From assembly GCA_022695795.1 (NCBI GenBank), contig MU404163.1, positions 1 through 64,000 of the forward strand: a DNA stretch of 64,000 nucleotides, in the 5' to 3' direction. Below, piece by piece: positions 56,291-64,000 of the stretch (the first letter of the stretch is position 1; each line of letters starts with the position of its first letter). The stretch is from Biscogniauxia marginata. Its lineage: Eukaryota; Ascomycota; Sordariomycetes; Xylariales; Xylariaceae. The position numbers and the translations under genes were made by a program. The notes beneath the pieces are model-generated. The model saw only the letters and a program-made list of their open reading frames with translations. It searched no databases and had not been told where the DNA came from.

Positions 56291-57703
56291 TTACTCCTTC
56301 ACCCCACTCTTCACTTCACTCTCCCCCTCTTTCTTCGCCTCCCCCTGGAAGCTTGCTAAACTCTTGACGCTCTTCGCGCTGATGCTCGCGCGTGTGGGAT
56401 CGAAACTGAGCCCGCTCATCTGGCTCGCCATGCTTACGCCCGTTCCCTTCCTCGTCTTGACGGCTCTAGACCAACGCTTCTCATCTTTGATCGGCGTGCC
56501 ATCACCCTCAAGGCCGAGGACCTCCCTGAGCTCGGGGATCTCGGCGTGGTCGCGCGTAGTGCGCATACGGTGGCACCAGGTGACGCGCTTCTCCTCAACC
56601 TTCGCGCTCATAATGCTGTTGGCCTTGTCATCCTCGTCGAGGCGCTTGTCCACTTCATCCTGTGGGGTCGAGATGGGCGTGTCGAGAGTGCTCGATGCCG
56701 GCTCGAACAAAAACTCGCCACCCACCTGCCGCTGATCACCCATTTTCATGACTAGGCCCGACTTCACTTGCTTCAGTCCCTGGACGATGCCCGTGATAAC
56801 CGTGTGTGCAACCGACCTGTTCTGCAGATATGCCGGTCGCGAGCCCAGTGCTAATGTGCGCACCATGCCCAGCTCAGTGTACAAACGCCGCGTCGGGTCG
56901 GCATAGACAGGGAAGCGGCATCCAGTCTCTTGAATATACGTATTTATCAGCTCATGGGAGCCGCAACCGATGACAGCGATGAAGGTGCTGACGGGTAGCT
57001 GGAGGAGAGAATCCGGGGTGATGGATGCCGACAGGGTGCGCAGATACTCCTGGCAGTTCTGCAAAGCCAGCTCTCGTTAGTATGCAGGGCCATCATCATC
57101 CTCGCGTGCTTGCGCACCAAAAAGAGGACGGGTCCAGAGGAAAGGGGGGCTGTGATTGCTTACACCACAGAAGAAATGGCGCACGAAGATGACCAGCACG
57201 CGGCGGGCAACATTATGACCAGTGTAGAGGCTCTTGAATGGGTGTGATTTGCCATTACGGTCTAGGACAGTGTAGTTCTCTATCGTACGAAGAGTCTGCA
57301 TGGTGGGCAAGTCGTGGGTGGTTTGGACTTCGCCCTGGAAGTCGAGAGGGTTGACCGTCTCATCGTAGGTAGAATCGGCATCGGGTGAGGTGCGGTCATC
57401 CCTGGCCGTATATATGGATGACGGTTTAAGACTGGCTCTGCTTGCTCTCTTGGTATCGATCGAAGGTTTCGGTTTGTCAGTAGGCTTCCTTGGTGTATCT
57501 AGCTTTTGGTGGGCATCAGAGGTGGGAGATGGTGTAGTCCTGGCCGACTGTTCTCTCTGTTGGGCGTTCGTTTCAGGCTTCGCCTCCTCTGTCTTCGGTC
57601 TGGTCTGACTGGTGCTGTCTCTAGCAGCACTGATTGATGACCGCTGTTTCTCGCCCAGCACAGGGACAGGTTTTCGGGGTGGGGGGTTCAACTGTGTAGC
57701 CAT
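56291..57703 (-). CDS. AhpC/TSA_2-family thioredoxin-fold (peroxiredoxin-like) protein
   Basis: This is a fungal member of the AhpC/TSA_2 (AAED1/PRXL2-like) family, thioredoxin-fold proteins presumed to act in redox defence; the reaction is not established. Exons 57703-57164 and 57058-56291 flank a 105-nt intron (GTAAGC...TTGCAG), giving 435 aa. The N-terminal 110 residues are disordered and Lys/Ser/Thr/Pro-rich. The thioredoxin-like domain spans about 120-290, with VLVIFVRHFFCGNC: the CxxC pair is Cys179 and Cys182, assembled across the intron. Family features FIAVIGCG and FPVYADPTRRLYTELGM follow. The long C-terminal extension contains a DEVDKRLDEDD segment, a WCHRMRTTRDHAEIPELRE segment and a Ser/Lys-rich tail. 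No signal peptide or membrane segment is seen. Both extensions are longer than in animal homologues. Confidence 0.85.
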
Positions 57704-59001
57704 CTTCTACTTAGGTGTGTGTGTATGTGGTCGTCGTCAGGTTGAATGTCACAGATGCGTTTAGGGATTGCGGGGAGGGGTGTGTGTGTTGTGTGTGTCG
57801 TGTATGGAATGGTCGAGTAGGAGAAAAGACGGAAGACGACAATGCAGTAAAAAACAAAACAAAAAAACCAGAGTTTATTAGACGGAGGTTTCTATTTATC
57901 TGCGGTGACGAGGGCTTGCGGCAGTCGTGTCAAGACGTTATTTGTGCAGGACTGCGAGATGGGAAATGTTCGAAGAGGTTTCAAGGGAGGTTGAACCAGA
58001 GCGGCAGCAAACGAGTTTAAGGGTAGGCAAGATGTAGTAGTGTATGCGCCTGCAGGGGGTGGGATGATATCTGCCAAGCATCGGCCTATCACCTTTTAGG
58101 ATCATCCCTCTTAGCTGCCTTTAGCTGCCTTTAGCTGCCTTTAGCTGCCTTTAGCTGCCTTTAGCTGCCTTTAGCTGCCTTTAGCTGCCTTTAGCTGCGG
58201 TCTAGCCTGACCTCCACAGCCACCGTTACTGGCCCACCCACGTAATAAACTGATCCATTGGCTCTCGACTTTCCGATCACTACCTACGGGGCCAACTCTT
58301 TCTTCACTTACACGACGGGAATAACCAGTGATGGAAAAAGAAGAAAAGAAAAAAGAACAACTTGTAGATTAATCATCTTGTGCATGTATCGATCTCTTAC
58401 TGCATTATACTTACATATACGTACATATAGGTTATGGATGTAACAGGTAATTCAAATAACAGTGCCAAGTTCCTATACCTACCTAGGGTACATACCTGCT
58501 GATATTCCGACGATCTGGTTAGAGTTTTAGGTAGGGACCGTTACATCACGTATAACAATAGGTACATGGGTATCGATGAATATGTACAATACAAGCACCA
58601 CGGGAGCAGGGGTTGAGGCGCGAACAGAGAAAATAACCAACGAATCAATGTCGGTCCTTTTCTATGCTGTAGATACTCTTGATACCATAATCGAGTTCTG
58701 TGTTAGTCGTTGTGTCTCGTCACTTACCTATAGCTACCCTACGTACATCGTAATCGTACCTATCGCAAGGACCACCCATTGCTATTAGTTACCTAAGTAT
58801 ATACTTACATAGGTACATGTATGTACCTTAAGTACGAGGTACACGTAACTCGGTACGTACTTATCGTACAGTAAGATGCAGGTACAAAAGCCGCTCCACT
58901 GCCGAACCAACAAACTCGACACCTACATAACTCACCTACCGCCCCGCCTCCGACATGCTCTCTCTAACTCGACTCGGATATTCGGCATTTAGGGACTCAC
59001 C
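57704..59001. other. Divergent spacer with a decamer tandem repeat
   Basis: This region lies between the AhpC/TSA gene (minus) and the amidohydrolase gene (plus). It holds GTGTGT-rich sequence near 57778-57800, the TTAGCTGCCT repeat (listed separately), and dense TACCTA/TACATA motifs at 58470-58870. No gene is seen. Confidence 0.6.
58111..58198. repeat. Decamer tandem repeat (TTAGCTGCCT)n
   Basis: Eight perfect TTAGCTGCCT units followed by a partial ninth (TTAGCTGC) run without any mismatch. The unit contains the palindrome AGCT and is not a telomeric repeat. Perfect identity points to recent slippage or expansion. It lies about 400 bp upstream of the AhpC/TSA start and 800 bp upstream of the amidohydrolase start. 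Confidence 0.97.
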
Positions 59002-60468
59002 ATGGGAATGCCCAAATTGCTCCAGCTCCCAAGCCTCTTCTTTCTCGGCTTGGCAAGCGCCAGTGGTTGCAGGGTCACCAGAAGAGGCCTGTCGGGGGAC
59101 CTGATAATAAGAGGTACCGTCTTGACCTCTGAGGCCGCCCTCAGCAATACCACTGTCCACGTGCACACGCCATCGGGCAAGATTGCCTACGTGGGAAATG
59201 GCTGCGACTCGGGCCTGAGAGCCGTAGACGCCAGCGTCATCGAGTGCGGCGACTCCATCATCTCGCCCGGTTTCATCAACACGCACGAGCACATAGAGTA
59301 TTCCACCGTCAACCCCCTGCCGGATATTGGCGAGCGCGTAGACCATCGACATGACTGGCGCGTCGGCGCCCGGGGCCGCACGCTTCGCCCCGCACCCGTT
59401 AATGGCAGCGAAATCGACGCTACCGCCTGGGGCGAGCTGCGACACATCTTCTCTGGCACTACGTCCGTCGTCGGCGGCGCCATGGTGACCGGCCTCGCAC
59501 GGAATCTTGATTTCATATCCGGTCTGGAGGATGGTCTAACGGCCCCGGCAGCTGCCTGGGATGTGTTCCCCCTTGACGACTCGACCGGCATACTGAGGGA
59601 CGGCGACTGCAATTACGGAAGCGTGCCGATCGACAGAGAGATGGCTGGCAGGTTTAATCGCTATATCGCACACGTCGGCGAAGGGGTCGACGGCGAGGCC
59701 GCCAATGAATTTGCCTGTCTAGCGAACATGACCTTCGATACGGTCCCAGCCGCGAGCGGCGGTGGTCTGAGTACCGATATCATCGCTCCGAATCTAGCCC
59801 TCGTTCATGCCCTTGGACTGACCGCTGCCAACTTCGACATGATAGCAGCTCGGGGGGCCAAAATTGTTTGGTCGCCACGTAGCAACGTATTCCTGTATGG
59901 AAAGACAATGAACGTGAGTTACTTACTTGAAGCCGGTATTACGGTTGCACTTGGGACAGACTGGTTGCCATCAGGGTCGGCAACCATGAATAGGGAGGCT
60001 GTATGCGGAGCCTCGGTCATGAAAGAAAGTTACGACATGATCGTGGAGCCAAAGACGCTGTGGGAGATGATGACGATCAACGCTGCTATGGTGGCCGGAT
60101 TCGAAGACGAGCTTGGTTCCCTTGAGGTTAATAAGATGGCGGATATCGTCGTGTTCAATAGTGGGAACAAAGCAGGGTCAGACAGCCACGAGGAATCTGG
60201 TGCCTTCGCTCGGGCTGTGTTTGGGGTTGAGGAGGAGATTGAGCTAGTTATGCGTGGTGGGAAAATTCTCGTTGCAAGCGATGGCATCAAGGATTTGACG
60301 ACGGAAACATGTGAAACCCTTACATTTGGCGAGACCAATAAGACCATATGTATCTCTGATGAGCTAGGCTCCTCCTTCGAGGAGTTTGAAGCTTCTCTGC
60401 AAGGTGTCTACTCAGCGAGACTGCCAGCGATTCCGCCACATGAACCGACATGTAAACCTAAAAGATAA
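59002..60468 (+). CDS. Secreted metal-dependent amidohydrolase
   Basis: This single-exon 488-aa protein belongs to the amidohydrolase superfamily (imidazolonepropionase/cytosine-deaminase-like branch). A signal peptide covers about residues 1-22 (LLQLPSLFFLGLASASGC), so it is probably secreted or vacuolar. A small beta-sandwich (DLIIRGTVL, GKIAYVGNG) precedes the TIM barrel. Metal ligands are visible: HxH in NTHEHIEY (His95, His97), His224 in IAHVGEG, His269 in LVHALGL and Asp320 in GTDWLPSG. A carboxylated bridging lysine is not obvious, suggesting a mononuclear site. The C-terminal sandwich returns with LEVNKMADIVVF and VMRGGKIL. Several NxS/T sites (for example NTT, NGS, NMT) fit secretion. 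The substrate is unknown. The start at 59002 is directly followed by the signal peptide; a downstream MPKLL start would also work. Confidence 0.85.
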   Translation: MGMPKLLQLPSLFFLGLASASGCRVTRRGLSGDLIIRGTVLTSEAALSNTTVHVHTPSGKIAYVGNGCDSGLRAVDASVIECGDSIISPGFINTHEHIEYSTVNPLPDIGERVDHRHDWRVGARGRTLRPAPVNGSEIDATAWGELRHIFSGTTSVVGGAMVTGLARNLDFISGLEDGLTAPAAAWDVFPLDDSTGILRDGDCNYGSVPIDREMAGRFNRYIAHVGEGVDGEAANEFACLANMTFDTVPAASGGGLSTDIIAPNLALVHALGLTAANFDMIAARGAKIVWSPRSNVFLYGKTMNVSYLLEAGITVALGTDWLPSGSATMNREAVCGASVMKESYDMIVEPKTLWEMMTINAAMVAGFEDELGSLEVNKMADIVVFNSGNKAGSDSHEESGAFARAVFGVEEEIELVMRGGKILVASDGIKDLTTETCETLTFGETNKTICISDELGSSFEEFEASLQGVYSARLPAIPPHEPTCKPKR

Positions 60469-61652
60469 AATGTAAAAGGCCCTCAAAGTACTCAAGGTAC
60501 TCGCTTTATAGACTAAAAAAAATTGAAAATGAAAATAAATAAGTACATAAATTGTAAAGGATCGTCAGGTTCGGTAATTGAGAGAGCTATAGGGCGGTGG
60601 TTACTAAGGAAATATATAATAAGAGCATAGAAGTAAAACATCAGGGGGGGATGCGGAATTTAGATCACAACAGACGGTTTTGTTCAAATAAATTACCTAG
60701 GGCAGTATTGACTAAAAAGAGAGGAGAAGGGGAAGAAAAAAGTGCAAAAAAAGATCGGATAAATATCCTACGAAAAACCACGTTGGAGGTTCGAACCATC
60801 AAGTCATTGTCTAGCAAGTCTGGCTGAAAGAACCCCTCGTTGTGTTTTATCTGGCCTCGATGTCATCCACTGCACCAAGCCAGCCGGAAAGCCTGGTGTA
60901 GGAGGGAGTCGGTTGGAAACTTGAGCCATAATTTAGATATAAAAAGGGGTGTGAGCAAAAAGTAGAGACTACCAATAATGTTTCTTCTTGCGTCCATGCC
61001 CTCGCTATGGTGACCAGAAATAACCCTATTCAGCCTATCTTGGTTTTTACATGTATAAGGTTGTTATTGTATGAAACTAAACTAATCCCATCTATTGAAC
61101 TTTGAATAACGAGAGCTTACAATAAATATACTGCATCTCTCCTACTAATACTATTTTTATTATACTCTAAAGTTTCTGCTACTACTCCAGCACTTTCCCC
61201 ATAACATACTTCAATACCTTTCTCCGACTACACCTGGACTATCAATATGAGAAAAAAGACTGCAAGCTTGATCTGCACCTATTCGGAGACACAATTCCTC
61301 CAGCATATTTAAGTATTCCAGGATTCCCCCAAGATGACCGCTCCCTTCGTCACTAATTCACCTAAAATATTACACGAGAACCCTCCAACCACCACTTCAA
61401 GTCTCATTACTCGAGCCATCAATATCCTCCACTCGAACCTCGTATACGACTGGTTCAAATCATCACACTTGTCACTACTCAACGACGACAAATTCTTATT
61501 ATCCCAACACCCAAAGAGTTCACCACATAACTACTCGATCACTCAACCTCATCTATCCCGCCCGCCCAGGGATCTAAACACTAGGGTATTCTAGAGACCT
61601 TCCAACCACCCACAAACACTGTTATTACTCTCACATCATCTTCAGGTCCAAG
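60469..61652. other. Intergenic region
   Basis: No gene is supported. Sequence near 60470-60760 is A-rich. The ATG-started frame 61334-61594 (86 aa, Ser/Thr/His/Asn-rich) most likely lies in the leader of the next gene. Confidence 0.5.
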
Positions 61653-62705
61653 ATGACTTTCGCCAGCTTCCGGTACCGTCACCGTCACCAGGACAACGCT
61701 CCCCGGCGTCCTAATTGGGTCAAAAAGCCCAGCCTCCTTTCACAAGACGTCCAACCCGCCATCACCGACGCCCTCGAGTTCTACCTAAGGGAGCCCCTGG
61801 AGGGAGACTGGCACAGCGCCAGGATGCCGCTCGGCACCCGCGTCCCCGCCGTCCTCAACGTGCTGCCCTCGCAGCTGAAGCCCTGGAGGGCCGGGGTGGC
61901 GGAGGAGTACATCGCCAACCTGTGTCTGATCCTCAAGCCCGAGCTCGTGCGCAAGCTCACGGGCCAGATAAACCGGATCGTGGACGATTGGTTCCGCAAG
62001 GAGCGCGGCGGCGCGGAGATCCAGCGGTGCCAGGGCCGCGCGTTCCACCCCAGGGTGGTCTTCTTCAACATGACCATATCGATCCTGGAGCACATCTGCG
62101 AGCGCTGCGAGAAGGAGTACCCGCCGGGCGTCGACCACTGGGAACCCGTCGGTCCCGTCCCCGCCCCCAGCCCCGTCCCCGTCTCGCCGCTAGGCGACCA
62201 GCATCACCACCAACAGCAACAAGAGGATAACGACGACAGCAATGGCGGGACGGGGCTGCACAAAATATTCCGCCGCCGACCCCGGCGGCCCTCTCTCGGC
62301 CCCATCGAGCTGCCCCCTCGGAAGCTCCTCTGGGTGAACACCTGGCCCGCCGTCGGCCCGCCGTCGTCGTCGTCGTCGTTCCACTACGACGGCGACGCCA
62401 ACCTGACAACCAACCTGCGCCGGCTCGCTGCCTGGTCGCGGGAGCGTATCGCAGCGCGGTTCGTCGGGGACAAGAACAAGAATAACGACGCCCAGGCCAG
62501 CGCAAGCACCAGCACTAGCAGTGGCGCGGTCCTCTATCCCGCCCGTGCCGACGGCGGCTCTCCCGACTCGGACTCGGACGGGGACGGGGACGGGGACGGG
62601 TACGCCGGCCCCGAGCCCCCGGCTGCAAGCCGCAGCAGCAGCGACGGCGGCTCTGAGAGCTCTGGGCCGGAGAACGCGCTCTGTCGTGTGGGCGCGCAGA
62701 GATGA
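61653..62705 (+). CDS. Hypothetical GC-rich protein with conserved-looking helical N-terminal half
   Basis: I do not recognise this 350-aa product. Residues 1-150 look like a folded, mostly helical domain: VQPAITDALEFYLREPL, MPLGTRVPAVLNVLPSQ, EEYIANLCLILKPELVRKL, INRIVDDWFRK and FNMTISILEHICERCEKEY. The remainder is low complexity: Pro/Val repeats, His/Gln runs, a basic RRRPRRPS segment, serine runs and SDSDGDGDGDG. Codon third positions are mostly G or C, which supports real coding. No signal peptide or membrane segment is seen. The stop at 62703 may be avoided by splicing into the frame at 62799, which lies in the same phase; a donor near 62686 and acceptor near 62798 would join them, but both are weak. 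Confidence 0.55.
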   Translation: MTFASFRYRHRHQDNAPRRPNWVKKPSLLSQDVQPAITDALEFYLREPLEGDWHSARMPLGTRVPAVLNVLPSQLKPWRAGVAEEYIANLCLILKPELVRKLTGQINRIVDDWFRKERGGAEIQRCQGRAFHPRVVFFNMTISILEHICERCEKEYPPGVDHWEPVGPVPAPSPVPVSPLGDQHHHQQQQEDNDDSNGGTGLHKIFRRRPRRPSLGPIELPPRKLLWVNTWPAVGPPSSSSSFHYDGDANLTTNLRRLAAWSRERIAARFVGDKNKNNDAQASASTSTSSGAVLYPARADGGSPDSDSDGDGDGDGYAGPEPPAASRSSSDGGSESSGPENALCRVGAQR

Positions 62706-62798
62706 TTAGAGAATACGGAAAGTCGGTCTGCGAATAGCGGAATACGCCCACGTTCAGCGCGCTCACTATAGCCGGACTGGGATACCTGGGGGATACAA

Positions 62799-63352
62799 GT
62801 GCCGATGGCCCCGAGCAATCTGAATATCACGATTCCTGGCGCCCTACTGCTTCCCACATGGATTCCCCCTGTGGTAGATCGCGCTGCGGATTACGCTACC
62901 TATGCCGTCGGAATCCTTCGCGAAAAGATGGTGCGGCTCGCAGCGACCATGGGAATCGAGGCGAGACTTGCGGTCCCGAATCCTGAGCCGAATCCCGAGC
63001 CAAACCCAGGCAGGGCGTTCGCGGTTTCAAAGGGAAGACATCCAAGTCGAAGTCATCCAAGTCGAAAGAGACCGAGGAATCCGATGTCGTCATGGGAGGC
63101 ACGGACGGAGCAGACGATCAAGACCGCGAAGAGGATTGGGAGTCCGAATCCGAATCCGAAGCATCTGAGTCGCAATCCGGCTCGGGATCAGACGTTGAAA
63201 TGGAGGACGCAGAGGAATCGGAAGACTCGGAGGAATCCGATGAATCAGATGAATCAGATGAATCGGAAGATGCAGATGATGCAGGGAACACAGAGGAAGC
63301 GGAGGCATCCAGCGCCAGCGAGGCGTCTGATAGTGACTACCGAGAATTCTGA
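62799..63352 (+). CDS. Possible acidic Ser/Glu/Asp-rich protein or 3' exons of the preceding gene
   Basis: Two frames look partly coding. From 62805 one frame reads MAPSNLNITIPGALLLPTW and continues to a PNPEPNPEPNPG repeat near 63000. From about 63030 another frame reads KTSKSKSSKSKETEESD and then a long acidic-serine stretch to a stop at 63352. Joining them needs an intron I cannot define, and the second frame has a TGA near 62964. The acidic tail resembles those of nuclear or chaperone-like proteins, but composition alone proves nothing. It may be one gene with 61653-62705. Confidence 0.3.
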
Positions 63353-64000
63353 CATTGAACGGATGGGACTCCGAGGCAATAGGTATCCGCTGCCTGCCCA
63401 AAGGCCTCGACGATTGAGGATTACTTAGGATGAGAGAACGGAGGATCATTCGCTGTCAGGCACGGACATTCACATATGCGAGGATTTCATTGCTTTCACG
63501 CGGAGATGGTCCGCAAGGCGCGGATTTATCATTATTGCGAAGATTTGCGGATTGAGAATTAGTCACCCTATTTGAGGATTTCAGATGGTCTATAGACAGT
63601 AGCATTAATAGAGGATTCCGTATGGATCTGCGGACCAGGCCTGGGATTGAGGTTTCGGCAATGATCCTCATCGCCGGGGAGGTTTGGCCGTGTGGGCCGG
63701 TCCGGTAGTTTATCCGATTAAACTAGTTTTATCTGCGTTGCGTTCCGCTAGCTTTTTCAATCAATCAACCACATTAAAACCCATTCTTTCGTTGGTTGGT
63801 TTGGCGGTAAAACATGCCCCTCCTAAGTTTCAATTAGTGGCGGGCCTCCGAGTTTAAGTTTCAATATACGTACCTATATATCCATTAAAATTTACTACTA
63901 TAGGTATGTACTTAATCATATTTGTAAGAAATATAATGCGTAATTGCAGATCGTGAGAATGACGCGTCTTGATTAGAAAGTCTACCTACCTAGTATATGA
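63353..64000. other. Right-edge sequence without gene
   Basis: No supported gene. A minus frame at 63456-63671 is featureless. A CTACCTACCTAG motif lies at the edge (63982-63994). Confidence 0.5.

Noticed and set aside
58111..58198. Telomere-like repeat
   Set aside because: The unit is TTAGCTGCCT, not TTAGGG, and it is internal between two genes.

Overview
The window looks like a chromosome segment from a filamentous ascomycete, most likely a Sordariomycete and possibly from the Xylariales. The basis is the gene style: short introns, mostly 50-90 nt, with GTAAGT/GTATGT-type donors and CTAAC/CTGAC branch sites. The protein set is typical of fungi, and intergenic DNA is littered with TAGGTA/TACCTA palindromes and microsatellites. 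Species placement is inference only.

Sixteen protein-coding loci are supported with reasonable confidence, and spliced models are given for them. In order: a Sub1/PC4 transcription coactivator (-, 3908-4533); a PXA-PX-Nexin_C sorting-nexin-like protein (+, 5447-8719); 5-oxoprolinase (+, 9582-13699); an ADGF-type adenosine deaminase-like enzyme (+, 16803-18885); an NmrA/isoflavone-reductase-like oxidoreductase (-, 22307-23368); a CsbD/Hmp1-like stress protein (-, 26315-27017); mitochondrial cysteine desulfurase NFS1 (-, 28264-30003); a BAR-SH3 Rvs167-type protein (+, 31940-33432); a secreted protein resembling RNase T1/ribotoxins (+, 34547-35803); a SET protein fused to a fungal N-terminal domain of unknown function (+, 37560-39020); a sedolisin/tripeptidyl peptidase (+, 41356-43675); a plasma-membrane syntaxin (-, 46085-47232); the U3 snoRNP protein IMP4 (-, 49243-50298) divergent from the NMD helicase UPF1 (+, 51173-54508); an AhpC/TSA_2-like protein (-, 56291-57703); and a secreted amidohydrolase (+, 59002-60468). 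A GC-rich hypothetical gene, with a possible acidic continuation, ends the window (61653-63352).

This is not a biosynthetic cluster. Housekeeping genes (glutathione cycle, Fe-S supply, ribosome biogenesis, mRNA decay, exocytosis and endocytosis) alternate with accessory secreted or orphan genes. The region 34.5-43.7 kb is the most accessory-looking: a secreted RNase-like protein, a 162-bp A/T repeat with a 17-bp period, a chromodomain-like fragment with possible LTR debris, a SET fusion and a secreted peptidase.

I saw no rRNA, tRNA, CRISPR array or intact transposon. The strongest leads are the SET fusion, the RNase-like secreted protein, unusual splicing in the sedolisin gene (a GC-AG intron and an 11-nt exon), a 6-nt first exon in IMP4, and an oxoprolinase intron at the junction of its two domains. 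No searches could be run. Exon boundaries come from reading-frame continuity, splice consensus and remembered family features.
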